From Sporosarcina sp. P34 (GTDB lineage: Bacteria > Bacillota > Bacilli > Bacillales_A > Planococcaceae), in contig NZ_PDZC01000002.1 in the NCBI RefSeq assembly GCF_002743375.1, forward strand, positions 370,727-434,726: a DNA stretch of 64,000 bases, written 5' to 3'. The position numbers and the translations under genes are program-made. Numbering within the stretch: the first letter of the stretch is position 1; each line of letters starts with the position of its first letter. The notes beneath the pieces are model-generated. The model was not told where the DNA came from and searched no databases. It saw only the letters and a list, made by a program, of their open reading frames with translations. Shown one piece after another: positions 25,945-35,403 of this stretch.

Positions 25945-26877
25945 TTGAAGAAAATTCTATTACCTGCTCTTTTGCTTATCGTACTTGCGTTAGCAGCTTG
26001 TGGAAACAAACAGGAAGAACCTGCGAAAGAAGATACACCTTCAAAAGAACAAGGAACAAGTGACACGATTACCTATCAATCTGAAGAAGGTCCAGTAGAG
26101 GTTCCCGCTAATCCACAGCGTGTTGTGGTGTTATCTAGTTTTGCGGGTACTGTACATGAATTTGGCGTGAATTTGGTAGGAGCTGAATCTTGGTCAAAAG
26201 ATAATCCAAGCTTTGATTCATTTTTGAAAGATGTAGAAGAAGTTTCTGATGAAAATATTGAAAAAATCATTGAACTGGAACCCGATTTAATTATTGGACT
26301 TAACACTATTAAAAATATTGACAAACTAAAAGAAATTGCTCCTACTGTTACGTATACATACGGAAAAGTAGATTATTTAACACAGCAAATCGAAATTGGT
26401 AAGTTATTGAATAAAGAAAAAGAAGCAACAGAATGGGTAGATGCATTTAAGGCACGTGCACAACAGGCGGGAGAAGACATTAAAGCCAAAATCGGAAAAG
26501 ATTCGACAGTTTCCGTCATTGAAGAGTTTGACAAACAAATTTATGTCTTCGGTGATAACTGGGGAAGAGGAACGGAAATCTTATATCAGGAAATGAAATT
26601 AGCGATGCCTGAAAAAGTAAAGGAAATGACGAAGAAAGACGGATATTATGCGCTATCTGCAGAAGTCTTGCCTGAATTTGCCGGGGACTATATCATATTA
26701 AGTAAAAGTGATACGGGAGATAATTCATTCCTGGAAACAGAAACATACAAGAATATTCCTGCCGTCAAAAATGATCAAGTCTATCAGGTAAATACAGCAG
26801 AATTCTCTTTCAATGATGCCTATACACTGGATAATCAGCTCGATTTCTTCATCAAAAGCTTTTTAGGAACTAAGTAA
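25945..26877 (+). CDS. Iron-siderophore-binding lipoprotein
   Basis: 310 residues from TTG 25945, with GGAG upstream and only three bases after the ATPase stop. A lipoprotein signal ends in the lipobox LALAACGN (Cys near residue 19). The mature protein is a type III (FhuD/FecB-like) periplasmic-binding fold with the typical EVPANPQRVVVLSS opening and the ELEPDLIIG motif. It would capture Fe(III)-siderophore on the outer face and deliver it to the two FecCD permeases. Siderophore type is not determinable. Confidence 0.9.
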   Translation: MKKILLPALLLIVLALAACGNKQEEPAKEDTPSKEQGTSDTITYQSEEGPVEVPANPQRVVVLSSFAGTVHEFGVNLVGAESWSKDNPSFDSFLKDVEEVSDENIEKIIELEPDLIIGLNTIKNIDKLKEIAPTVTYTYGKVDYLTQQIEIGKLLNKEKEATEWVDAFKARAQQAGEDIKAKIGKDSTVSVIEEFDKQIYVFGDNWGRGTEILYQEMKLAMPEKVKEMTKKDGYYALSAEVLPEFAGDYIILSKSDTGDNSFLETETYKNIPAVKNDQVYQVNTAEFSFNDAYTLDNQLDFFIKSFLGTK

Positions 26878-26888
26878 TCAAACAAGAT

Positions 26889-26921
26889 GGGGCTCTTCTT
26901 CATTGAAGAACCCCTTTTTTT
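26889..26921 (+). terminator. Terminator-like hairpin inside the siderophore operon
   Basis: A GGGG...TCTTC / GAAGA...CCCC stem with a T7 run lies between the binding protein and the first permease gene. It probably lowers permease expression relative to ATPase and binding protein. Confidence 0.7.
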
Positions 26922-26939
26922 ATGACAAGAAAGGAGCGG

Positions 26940-27956
26940 ATGAATAAAGTGGATACACATGTTAGAAAAGCTATACCATTTAGTTTTAAATTATTTGCTA
27001 GCACGATACTTTTACTAATCAGCTTCTTATTTGCCTTGAAGCTTGGTGCCGCTCACACTTCATGGCAAGATATCTACCTTTCATTCACGTCAAATCAAAA
27101 AGATCATATTCTCATCCTGCGCGAAATACGCTTTCCACGTGAAATAGGTGCTATGTTTGTAGGTGCGGCTTTAGCTGTTTCCGGGGCGATCATGCAAGGC
27201 ATGACGCGAAACCCATTGGCTGATCCTGGGTTGCTTGGACTGACTGCTGGGGCGAATGCCGCCTTAGCCATTGCGCTTGCATGCATTCCAACTATCAACT
27301 ATTTCGGCATCATGACGGCTTGCTTTATTGGCTCTGCTGTCGGTGCGCTGATCGTCTTCGGTATTGCCTCCGCGAAGCGAGGCGGCTTTGCACCCATTCG
27401 CCTTGTATTGGCAGGCGCAGCCGTCTCTACATTTTTATTCGCCATTGCACAGGGTGTTGGTTTGTATTTTAAGATTTCAAAGGACGTAGCAATGTGGACA
27501 GCCGGCGGATTGATTGGTACTTCATGGGGACAGTTGCAGACCATTGCCCCAGTTATCATTATAGGTATTCTCGTCGCACTCGTGCTTTCACGCCAGTTGA
27601 CATTATTGAGCCTGAATGAAGAAGTAGCGATTGGACTTGGACAAAACACAGTGAAAATAAAAGTCATGCTGTTTATGGTGATTATCTTATTAGCAGGAGC
27701 CGCTGTGGCATTAGCGGGTAACTTAGCATTTGTTGGATTAATGATTCCACATATTGTTCGTGCAATCGTCGGAACAGATTACCGATTCATCATCCCCATT
27801 TCCGCTATTTTAGGCGCGACTTTTATGTTGCTAGCGGATACGGTTGGACGAATGCTGCAAGCGCCGTTTGAAACGCCTGTTGCTGCATTGATTGCAATCA
27901 TCGGCTTACCGTTCTTTCTTTTAATCGTACGCAAAGGAGGTCAGGCATTCTCATGA
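26940..27956 (+). CDS. FecCD-family siderophore permease 1
   Basis: 338 residues from ATG 26940. Spacing to AAAGGAG is short, and GTG 26949 is the alternative. About nine to ten membrane segments and the FecCD motifs are present: RxPR in LREIRFPREIGAM, GAALAVSGAIMQGMTRNPLADPG, and the coupling loop region GNLAFVGLMIPHIVR. It would form half of the channel for Fe-siderophore import. It overlaps the second permease gene by four bases. Confidence 0.9.
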   Translation: MNKVDTHVRKAIPFSFKLFASTILLLISFLFALKLGAAHTSWQDIYLSFTSNQKDHILILREIRFPREIGAMFVGAALAVSGAIMQGMTRNPLADPGLLGLTAGANAALAIALACIPTINYFGIMTACFIGSAVGALIVFGIASAKRGGFAPIRLVLAGAAVSTFLFAIAQGVGLYFKISKDVAMWTAGGLIGTSWGQLQTIAPVIIIGILVALVLSRQLTLLSLNEEVAIGLGQNTVKIKVMLFMVIILLAGAAVALAGNLAFVGLMIPHIVRAIVGTDYRFIIPISAILGATFMLLADTVGRMLQAPFETPVAALIAIIGLPFFLLIVRKGGQAFS

Positions 27957-28960
27957 TACTTCCACATATTCGAAGAAAACAAAGAATTCTTGGAGCATGC
28001 TTCATTGTATTGATTCTCTGCCTAACTACTCTTGCGCTTGGTTTAGGATCTGCTTCTATTGAATGGAGCCGGCTAATCCCTACTCTTCTCGGTCAAGGCA
28101 CCTTCAAAGAAGAATTTGTACTGTTTACTATTCGACTACCGCGAATCATCATTACGTTGTTGGCCGGTGCTGCGCTCGCCTTATCAGGTGCTATTTTACA
28201 AGGAATCACACGGAATGACCTTGCCGACCCCGGTATCATCGGAATAAATTCTGGAGCTGGAGTCGCTATTGCATTATTTTTCTTGTTTGTACCAATCGAG
28301 GCTGGCGCGTTCACTTACTTATTACCGTTAGTAGGATTTGGGGGAGCCCTCATCACATCGGTTTTAATTTACCTATTTGCTTACAGTAGAAAAAGTGGAC
28401 TGCAGCCTATGCGTCTTGTATTAGTGGGTATTGGATTTTCAATGGCACTCTCAGGTGTAATGGTTGTATTGACTTCTTCCGCCAAGCAAGAAAAAGTTGA
28501 TTTCATTTCAAGGTGGATAGCAGGAAATATTTGGGGAACAGATTGGCCTTATATTTGGGCACTGGCCCCTTGGTTGCTCCTCTTAATTCCTTTTGCGTTA
28601 TGTAAAGCACACCGACTCGATATGCTCGGTTTGAATGAATCTATGGCGACAGGTATCGGCGTGTCGATTGAACGAGAGCGTGTAGTGTTATTGCTGACCG
28701 CCGTGGCGCTAGCTGCATCCGCTGTGTCAGTCACAGGTGGTATCGCGTTCATCGGTCTGATGGCGCCTCATATCGCCAAGTCCTTAATCGGCCCACGCCA
28801 TCAAATGAATTTACCTATTGCGATCTTACTAGGCAGTTTCCTTCTATTGCTAGCGGATACAATTGGGCGAAACATTTTGGAACCGAGTGGTATTCCAGCA
28901 GGTATTATTGTTTCATTGATAGGTGCACCGTACTTTTGCTATTTACTCATGAAGAAATAA
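27953..28960 (+). CDS. FecCD-family siderophore permease 2
   Basis: 335 residues, starting ATGA on the stop of permease 1. It has the same fold and motifs as its partner (FTIRLPRIIITLLAGAALALSGAILQG, NDLADPGIIGINSG, GGIAFIGLMAPHIAK), consistent with a heterodimeric BtuC/FhuB-type channel. It ends the operon and is followed by a strong terminator. Confidence 0.9.
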   Translation: MILPHIRRKQRILGACFIVLILCLTTLALGLGSASIEWSRLIPTLLGQGTFKEEFVLFTIRLPRIIITLLAGAALALSGAILQGITRNDLADPGIIGINSGAGVAIALFFLFVPIEAGAFTYLLPLVGFGGALITSVLIYLFAYSRKSGLQPMRLVLVGIGFSMALSGVMVVLTSSAKQEKVDFISRWIAGNIWGTDWPYIWALAPWLLLLIPFALCKAHRLDMLGLNESMATGIGVSIERERVVLLLTAVALAASAVSVTGGIAFIGLMAPHIAKSLIGPRHQMNLPIAILLGSFLLLLADTIGRNILEPSGIPAGIIVSLIGAPYFCYLLMKK

Positions 28961-29000
28961 AAATGCCGGAACTACCCGCTTTGGGTGTTCTGGCATTTTT
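28959..29000. terminator. Terminator after siderophore operon
   Basis: AAAAATGCCGGAAC and GTTCTGGCATTTTT form a stem whose arms carry T runs on both strands; the gene at 29003 converges on it. Confidence 0.85.
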
Positions 29001-29002
29001 AT

Positions 29003-29935
29003 TTATCCTCCTCTATCTTGCTTTACATAGCGGATCAGTTCTTTTTCCCGCGCAGTATGTACCTCCTCAGTAAATGAAGGATCCCATTCATAATATCTCT
29101 TGCCCGTTTTACTACCGAGCTCTCTCGCGTCCACTAATTCCTGCATACTAGCTGTGGATTGATTTGCATTCGATAAATCTTTATATAAATAATTCGATAT
29201 GTCCGTATATACATCTAGGCCACCCATATCTGCCGATAAAAATGGACCCGTGACGGGTAATCTTCTGCCGATACTGTATTGTACTGCAGCGTCTATATCT
29301 TCCTTTGTCGCTATTCCTTCTTGTAAAATATGCTGTGCTTCACGCAACAAGGCGAATTGTAGACGATTCCCTACAAAACCGGGTACTTCCTTTTTCACTT
29401 CGATCGGCTTTTTATTCATCCCATTCATTAATGCCATCGAACGTTTAACCGTTTCATCATTTGTTTTCGATCCGCGAACTACTTCAACTAATGGAATCAA
29501 ATGTGCCGGATGCCAAAAGTGTGTGATGACCGTGCGTTCAGGATGTGTAGTTTGAGCTGCGATGTCAGTCGGACTGATTGCCGAAGTGTTACTTGCCAGA
29601 ATCACGGATGGATCGCAAAGCTGATCCAGTAGTTTGAAGATTTGTTGCTTCAACTCCAGACGTTCAGGCACTGCTTCGATTATGAACGTCGCATCCTTTA
29701 CAGCCTCATCAATTGTTGTGACTGTAGTAATCCTATCTCTTACTGCCTCCACTTCTTCCATCTCCAACAAGTCATTGTCCGTTAATACTTGTAACTTACT
29801 CGCAATGCTTGCCAGTGCGCGCTCGAGTTCTTCCACGTTTATGCCATGCAACGTCACATCGTATCCCGCCCACGCAGCACTCAGTGCAATGGAGTGGCCC
29901 ATTGTACCGCACCCTATGATAGCTATTCTCTCCAT
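29003..29935 (-). CDS. 3-hydroxyacyl-CoA dehydrogenase family protein
   Basis: 310 residues. An N-terminal Rossmann domain starts with IAIIGCGTMGHSIALSAAWAGY; the catalytic region is HFWHPAHLIPLVEVV, with His in the position of the His-Glu catalytic pair, and NTSAISPTDIA precedes it. The HFWHPAHLIP variant differs from the usual butyryl-CoA form (HFFNPxPxMxLVE), so a 3-hydroxybutyryl-CoA, carnitine or gulonate-type substrate are all possible. It lies behind scoAB on the same strand but is separated by a terminator hairpin. Confidence 0.8.
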   Translation of the reverse strand: MERIAIIGCGTMGHSIALSAAWAGYDVTLHGINVEELERALASIASKLQVLTDNDLLEMEEVEAVRDRITTVTTIDEAVKDATFIIEAVPERLELKQQIFKLLDQLCDPSVILASNTSAISPTDIAAQTTHPERTVITHFWHPAHLIPLVEVVRGSKTNDETVKRSMALMNGMNKKPIEVKKEVPGFVGNRLQFALLREAQHILQEGIATKEDIDAAVQYSIGRRLPVTGPFLSADMGGLDVYTDISNYLYKDLSNANQSTASMQELVDARELGSKTGKRYYEWDPSFTEEVHTAREKELIRYVKQDRGG

Positions 29936-29954
29936 GAACCTGCCCCCATTCCAA

Positions 29955-29989
29955 TGAAAAAGACGACACCTTCGTCAGCGGGTATCGTC
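29955..29989 (-). terminator. Terminator after scoB
   Basis: On the minus strand GACGATACC pairs with GGTGTCGTC and is followed by TTTTTC, between scoB and the dehydrogenase gene. Confidence 0.7.
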
Positions 29990-29996
29990 AATCGAA

Positions 29997-30647
29997 TTAT
30001 CTAGCCGTAAAGTTTGGAGATATCGTATAACTTGCTTCGGTTTTTTCTTTTACTTCGTCCACAGAGATACCTGCAGCAGTTTCTACAAGCTTCATACCGT
30101 CCTCTGTGAAATCAAACACCGCCAAATCCGTGATGAGTCGGTCCACAACACCAAGACCCGTTAACGGCAACGAACACGTTTTTTTCACTTTCGATTCGCC
30201 GTGTTTATTGACATGATCCATGATGATTACGACACGTTTTGCACCGACAACCAAGTCCATTGCGCCGCCCATTCCTTTCACCACTTTTCCCGGTATCATC
30301 CAGTTGGCCAAGTCTCCATTTTCCGAAACTTCCATGCCACCTAGAATCGCCAAGTCAATGTGTCCACCGCGAATCATCGCAAACGACTCCGCACTATCAA
30401 AGAAGGATGAACCTGGAACTGTCGTAATCGTTTCTTTTCCAGCATTGATTAGATCTGCATCCTCTTGCCCTTCTACTGGATAAGGCCCGATGCCAAGCAG
30501 GCCATTTTCCGATTGCAATAAAACCGTCATACCATCTGGAATTTCGTTGGCAACTAGAGTGGGCATACCAATGCCAAGGTTGACATTCATACCGTCCTGA
30601 ATTTCTTCAACTGCACGTTTTACGATTGTATTTCGTGTTTCCGTCAT
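29997..30647 (-). CDS. scoB: 3-oxoacid CoA-transferase subunit B
   Basis: 216 residues from ATG 30647, eight bases after AAGGAG (the first ATG at 30653 is too close). The catalytic glutamate sits in [15 protein letters not shown], which forms the glutamyl-CoA intermediate. [15 protein letters not shown] opens the fold. With subunit A it transfers CoA between succinyl-CoA and a 3-oxoacid such as acetoacetate. It lies 15 bases after scoA. Confidence 0.93.
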   Translation of the reverse strand: MTETRNTIVKRAVEEIQDGMNVNLGIGMPTLVANEIPDGMTVLLQSENGLLGIGPYPVEGQEDADLINAGKETITTVPGSSFFDSAESFAMIRGGHIDLAILGGMEVSENGDLANWMIPGKVVKGMGGAMDLVVGAKRVVIIMDHVNKHGESKVKKTCSLPLTGLGVVDRLITDLAVFDFTEDGMKLVETAAGISVDEVKEKTEASYTISPNFTAR

Positions 30648-30662
30648 GGTCATTTCTCCTTT

Positions 30663-31358
30663 TTACGCTTTTTTCACTGTTAAGCGTTCAATGCGTTTTT
30701 CATAATCTTTTCCGAGTAGTACTCGCTGTACATAGATACCTGGTGTATCAATTTCTTCTGGAGTAAGCTCACCGGCTTCCACGATTTCTTCTACTTCCGC
30801 AATCGTAATTTTACCTGCTGTTGCAGCTAACGGATTAAAGTTCATGGCTGTTTTGCGATAGACTAGGTTTCCAAGTGTATCCGCCTTCCAAGCTTTCACA
30901 AGTGCAAAGTCCCCGACGATCCCTTCTTCAAGTAGATACGTCTTGCCGTTAAACTCTTTTGTCTCTTTACCTTCTGCGATTGGTGTACCTACCCCTGTCG
31001 CTGTATAGAATCCAGGAATTCCTGCACCGCCCGCTCTGATTCTTTCTGCGAGCGTTCCCTGCGGACTCAGTTCCACTTCTAACTCTCCGTTAAGAAACTG
31101 CTTTTCAAATGTTTTGTTTTCCCCCACATAAGAAGCAATCATCTTTTTAATCTGTTTATTAACTAGCAACTTTCCAAGACCTGCATCATCTATTCCACAA
31201 TTATTGCTAGCGACCGTTAAATCTTTCACGCCACTATCTTGTAACGCCTGTATGGATTTTTCCGGAATACCACATAATCCGAAGCCTCCAACAATTAACG
31301 TAGCACCATCTTGAATGTCTGAAACCGCTTCCATAAATGAGTCCATCACTTTACTCAT
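30663..31358 (-). CDS. scoA: 3-oxoacid CoA-transferase subunit A
   Basis: 231 residues. The CoA-transferase family I alpha-subunit signature [10 protein letters not shown] is near residue 25, followed by SNNCGID and the GxGxP-type segment [15 protein letters not shown]. It pairs with scoB directly downstream to activate ketone bodies to acetoacetyl-CoA. GGAGGT lies upstream of the ATG. The divergent LysR gene and a LysR box lie upstream, suggesting substrate-induced expression. Confidence 0.93.
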   Translation of the reverse strand: MSKVMDSFMEAVSDIQDGATLIVGGFGLCGIPEKSIQALQDSGVKDLTVASNNCGIDDAGLGKLLVNKQIKKMIASYVGENKTFEKQFLNGELEVELSPQGTLAERIRAGGAGIPGFYTATGVGTPIAEGKETKEFNGKTYLLEEGIVGDFALVKAWKADTLGNLVYRKTAMNFNPLAATAGKITIAEVEEIVEAGELTPEEIDTPGIYVQRVLLGKDYEKRIERLTVKKA

Positions 31359-31437
31359 ACGGTAACCTCCTCTAACTCTTTAGTAATAGTGTACAGATTT
31401 CTGACTTATATGTAAAATGAATATTGTGAATCAAATA

Positions 31438-31454
31438 TATTCCAAATCGGAATA
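31438..31454. promoter_or_regulatory. LysR-type binding site
   Basis: TATTCC-AAATC-GGAATA is a 17-base inverted repeat that contains the LysR T-N11-A pattern, in the space between scoA and the LysR gene. Confidence 0.65.
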
Positions 31455-31467
31455 AATGAAAGGTTGG

Positions 31468-32340
31468 ATGATCATCGAACTTAAAGACTTTCAGGCATTT
31501 ATACAAGTAGCCAATCATTTAAGTTTTACAAAGGCCGCTGAACATTCTTTTATTTCGCAGCCCTCTTTAAGTAAATCCGTGAAAAGACTTGAAAGTGAAT
31601 TGAATGTCAGACTTTTCAACCGTTCTACACGTAGCCTTCGATTGACAGATGCAGGAGACATTGTGTATGAGCAATGCAAACAAATACTTCAATTAATCGG
31701 TGAACTTCCCGTCTTACTTGAAGATCTAGCTGAGGGCGTGTCGGGAGAAATTAAAATCGGCATGCCACCTTTGATTGGGACACTGTTCTTTCCACAGATC
31801 GCCAAAAACCTATCAAGGAATTACCCTCATATTAAAATCGAGTTGCATGAGTTGGGCGCCAAAGTCGTGGAAGAGCTTGTAGATAAAGGCCAGATTGATG
31901 TCGGTATTATTGTGCTACCAACAGATCGAGACGCTTTTCAAGTTCAGCCTTTTATTTCAGATACATTCTTTTTGTTTGTCCATACTGATCATCCTTTTGC
32001 AAAGCGAGATGCTGTCGCTTTATCCGAGTTGAAAGATGAACAACTCATCCTGTTCTCTAAAAGTTTTGCCCTACATCGCTATATAATAGGCGCCTGCAAA
32101 GAGGTCGGGTTTAATCCGACTATATCGTATGAAAGCTCTCAGTGGGATTTGATCATTGAACTAGTCGCTGCGAAACTGGGTATCACGCTTCTTCCCCAAT
32201 CTATCTCGACGAAGTTTACTAACGAAAATATTAAGATGATTCCTATAGAAGGGCCGCCTTTGCTTTGGAAGCTTGGCATTGTGACGAAGAAGAACAGCTA
32301 TCATTCATTTGCATTGAAAAAGTTTATGCAGATGTTTTGA
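31468..32340 (+). CDS. LysR-family transcriptional regulator
   Basis: 290 residues from ATG 31468 with AAAGG upstream. The N-terminal HTH is the classic LysR type (AFIQVANHLSFTKAAEHSF, then SQPSLSKSVKRLE). Residues 90-290 form the co-inducer-binding domain with the GxIKIGMPPLIG opening. It is divergent from scoAB, the standard layout for a regulator of the neighbouring catabolic operon. The ligand, perhaps a CoA-linked or organic acid intermediate, is unknown. Confidence 0.9.
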   Translation: MIIELKDFQAFIQVANHLSFTKAAEHSFISQPSLSKSVKRLESELNVRLFNRSTRSLRLTDAGDIVYEQCKQILQLIGELPVLLEDLAEGVSGEIKIGMPPLIGTLFFPQIAKNLSRNYPHIKIELHELGAKVVEELVDKGQIDVGIIVLPTDRDAFQVQPFISDTFFLFVHTDHPFAKRDAVALSELKDEQLILFSKSFALHRYIIGACKEVGFNPTISYESSQWDLIIELVAAKLGITLLPQSISTKFTNENIKMIPIEGPPLLWKLGIVTKKNSYHSFALKKFMQMF

Positions 32341-32399
32341 GAAAGGTGTGATAAAGCACTATAAAATAAAGTAGAGCAGGCATTATACATTATTAAAAC

Positions 32400-32431
32400 A
32401 AAAAACCAACCGCTTCTGGTTGGTTTTTTGT
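32400..32431. terminator. Bidirectional terminator
   Basis: AAAAAACCAACC-GCTTCT-GGTTGGTTTTTT is a perfect stem between the convergent LysR and ABC-F genes. Confidence 0.85.
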
Positions 32432-32454
32432 TTCACGTGGAACAGGAATGTTTT

Positions 32455-34011
32455 TCAGAACATCTTCGTAGTCCATGTCTCCCCGTTCCAAATAGTGGAT
32501 ACTACATCTTCATAAAAGTCCGGTTCATGTGAAATAAGTAAGATACTTCCTTTATATTCTTTCAGAGCACGTTTCAGTTCTTCTTTTGCATCGTAATCCA
32601 AGTGGTTTGTCGGTTCATCTAATACTAATAAATTGGTTTCACTATTTACCAGTTTACAAAGACGGACTTTCGCACGCTCTCCCCCGCTTAATACCTTTAC
32701 TTTACTTTCAATATGTTTTGTCGTTAGTCCGACTCTCGCTAAAGCCGCACGTACTTCATATTGCGCCAAGTGTGGAAACTCACTCCAAATCTCTTCCAAG
32801 CATGTATTATCTGTATCTGTTTTCGTTTCCTGTTCGAAGTAACCGATTGCTAGATGCTCACCTTGCTCCACTTTACCTGAAAGAGCGGTTATTTCCCCGA
32901 GAATACTTTTTAACAATGTCGTTTTTCCAATTCCGTTTGCTCCCGCAAGAGCGATCTTTTGTCCACGTTCCATTGAAAGATTCAAAGGCTTCGATAGAGG
33001 TTCATCGTATCCGATGACTAGATCGGTTGTTTCGAACAAATACTTTCCAGGCGTTCTTGCCGTTTTGAAATCGAAATGTGGTTTCGGTTTTTCAGAATCT
33101 AACTCAATAATGTCCATCTTATCTAGTTTCTTCTGTCGGGACATTGCCATTCGACTCGTTGCTGCATTCGCTTTATTACGCGCAACAAAGTCCTTCAAAT
33201 GAGAAATCTCTTTCTGTTGCTTTTTATACGCTGCTTCGACCTGTTGCTGTCTCATTTCACGCACACGCAAAAACTCGTCATAATCGCCAGGGTAACGATT
33301 GACCTGTTGGTTTTCCATATGGTAGATCAAGTTAATGACACTATTCAAGAATGGGATATCATGCGAGATTAAAATGAATGCTCCTGGATACTCTTGCAAA
33401 TACGTACGCAACCATTCAATATGCTCGACATCCAAGTAGTTCGTCGGCTCATCAAGCAATAAAATATCAGGCTTTTCAAGTAATAGTTTAGCCAATAATA
33501 CTTTTGTGCGCTGGCCACCACTCAAATCATTCACGTCAGTATCCAATCCGAACTCATCAAGACCTAGACCGTTTGCGACTTCCTCTACTTTTGCGTCAAT
33601 CATGTAAAAATCACTCTGCTCTAGGGATTCTTGAATTTGTCCAGTTTCTTCCAACAGTCCTTCTAGTTCATCTGGCCCTACTTCACCCATCTTCGCAAAG
33701 AGACTATTCATTTCAGTTTCTCTATCATATAAATATTGAAACGCAGTGCGCAGTACATCACGAATCGACATCCCCTGTTTCAACGCTGCATGCTGGTCTA
33801 AATATCCGATTCGTACACGCTTTGACCAAGTGACAGTCCCTGCATCTGGCTCCAGCTTATGTGTAATAATATTCATAAACGTGGATTTGCCTTCCCCATT
33901 TGCACCTATTAATCCTATATGTTCACCAGCCAATAAACGGAATGATACGTCTTCGAAAATTACACGGTCACCGAAACCGTGACTGATATTTTTTACTGTC
34001 AATAAACTCAT
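32455..34011 (-). CDS. ABC-F family ATPase (YfmM-like)
   Basis: 518 residues from ATG 34011, preceded by TAGGTG. Two ABC domains without membrane segments: Walker A GANGEGKSTFMN and GANGIGKTTLLK; signatures LSGGQRTKVLLAK and LSGGERAKVRLCK; Walker B ILLLDEPTNYLD and LLVLDEPTNHLD. A charged inter-domain linker lies around residues 240-310. ABC-F proteins act on the ribosome E site (EttA-like) or protect it from antibiotics. Length and sequence feel closest to Bacillus YfmM, with no resistance phenotype implied. Confidence 0.9.
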   Translation of the reverse strand: MSLLTVKNISHGFGDRVIFEDVSFRLLAGEHIGLIGANGEGKSTFMNIITHKLEPDAGTVTWSKRVRIGYLDQHAALKQGMSIRDVLRTAFQYLYDRETEMNSLFAKMGEVGPDELEGLLEETGQIQESLEQSDFYMIDAKVEEVANGLGLDEFGLDTDVNDLSGGQRTKVLLAKLLLEKPDILLLDEPTNYLDVEHIEWLRTYLQEYPGAFILISHDIPFLNSVINLIYHMENQQVNRYPGDYDEFLRVREMRQQQVEAAYKKQQKEISHLKDFVARNKANAATSRMAMSRQKKLDKMDIIELDSEKPKPHFDFKTARTPGKYLFETTDLVIGYDEPLSKPLNLSMERGQKIALAGANGIGKTTLLKSILGEITALSGKVEQGEHLAIGYFEQETKTDTDNTCLEEIWSEFPHLAQYEVRAALARVGLTTKHIESKVKVLSGGERAKVRLCKLVNSETNLLVLDEPTNHLDYDAKEELKRALKEYKGSILLISHEPDFYEDVVSTIWNGETWTTKMF

Positions 34012-34269
34012 GTTGTACACCTATTCCTTTTCAATTGTTTCAATTAAACTGATATAAGTCATTTTAACATCCTCTACTTATAATTACTTCAGAAAAGAAA
34101 AAAACAATTGGTACTTCTATTGATGATTCCAGCAGTTACTTTACTATTGTTGAGTAACGGTTTTGTAAGGTAAAGTAGTTTATCATGATCCGTCACGATC
34201 TTTGCTGTTTACTAGTCAATATGTTTTACTTTTAAGATCATTTACTTTATGAAATGGAGGCAATCTTTA

Positions 34270-35403
34270 ATGACTGACCCACTAAACTATATAGCACATC
34301 ATAAAAAGGAAATACTAGAGACCTATCATGAACTGCATGCTATTGCCGAGCCTAGTTGGCAAGAACAGCAGACATCACGGTATTTACAGGATAAGCTTTC
34401 GGCTGCTGGATTGAGTATCACTGGCTTTACTGGTCATCACGGATTCATTGCAGAAATCGCAGGACGTAACCAAGGTGTCATTGCGTTACGCGCGGATATG
34501 GATGCATTGGTACAGGAAGTCGATGGCGAAGTAATTGCTAACCATTCTTGCGGACATGATGCGCACAGTACGATGGCACTCTATACCGCGCTAGCTTTAA
34601 AGAACTGCGAAATGGATTTGCATCACACTATCCGATTCATTTTCCAACCTGCGGAAGAGTTAGCAGAAGGTGCGTTACAAATGATGAAAGAAGGCGTGCT
34701 CGAAGATGTTCTATTCCTAGGGGGTCTGCATGTACGTCCGCATACAGAAGTTCCGTTCGGTAAATCTGCACCAGCGATTTTACACGGCTCGTCCGCGACG
34801 ATTACGGGTACAATCACGGGAACGCCTGCGCACGCAGCGAGACCTGAAGAAGGTAATAACCCAATCGAAGCAGCAAGTTTCTTAATCCAGTCACTACGTC
34901 AAATTCGTTTGGCGGGCAATAAAAAGTTCTCCATCAAAATCACCGAATTGCATGGTGGTGAAACAAGCAACTCTATTCCAGCTAGTGCACGATTCACATT
35001 GGATGTTCGTGCGGAAACGAATGAAACAATGGATGCCCTGTTAGCCAAAGCCCGCCACATGATCCAACACACTGCCGCTTTGACAGAGACGGAAATTGCA
35101 TACATTGAAGAAGGTTATTCACCTGCTGCTACGGAAAATGCCACAGCAATACGACTTGCACAACAGGCGATCGGCTCTGTATTAGGAGAAGAAAACGTGG
35201 ATGTACCATGTATTTCTCAAGGCGCGGAAGATTTTCATTTCTACACGTGGAAAACGCCTTCTATTCCTGCGACAATGATCGGATTAGGTTGTGATTTGAA
35301 GCCTGGGTTGCATCACCCACAAATGTCCTTTAATACCGATGCCTTAATTTACGGTGCACAAATTTTGACACAACTATTACTGAATGCGGATCAAGAATTA
35401 TGA
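34270..35403 (+). CDS. M20-family amidohydrolase
   Basis: 377 residues from ATG 34270, nine bases after GGAGG. Metal-binding features of the M20D family are present: ALRADMDAL, NHSCGHDAHSTM (Cys and His ligands), QPAEELAEGA with the catalytic Glu, and the C-terminal His in PGLHHPQ. The dimerisation domain occupies about 175-290. Relatives hydrolyse N-acyl-amino acids or amino-acid conjugates; the substrate here is unknown. Its stop overlaps the start of the following laccase-domain gene by four bases. Confidence 0.88.
   Translation: MTDPLNYIAHHKKEILETYHELHAIAEPSWQEQQTSRYLQDKLSAAGLSITGFTGHHGFIAEIAGRNQGVIALRADMDALVQEVDGEVIANHSCGHDAHSTMALYTALALKNCEMDLHHTIRFIFQPAEELAEGALQMMKEGVLEDVLFLGGLHVRPHTEVPFGKSAPAILHGSSATITGTITGTPAHAARPEEGNNPIEAASFLIQSLRQIRLAGNKKFSIKITELHGGETSNSIPASARFTLDVRAETNETMDALLAKARHMIQHTAALTETEIAYIEEGYSPAATENATAIRLAQQAIGSVLGEENVDVPCISQGAEDFHFYTWKTPSIPATMIGLGCDLKPGLHHPQMSFNTDALIYGAQILTQLLLNADQEL

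Noticed and set aside
27299..27667. Long reverse frame (122 codons) inside permease 1
   Set aside because: It is a mirror of the FecCD gene with no SD and no family features.
34021..34269. Hairpin GTTACT...AGTAAC before the M20 gene as a riboswitch
   Set aside because: The stem is short and shows no known aptamer core; at most it is a leader hairpin.
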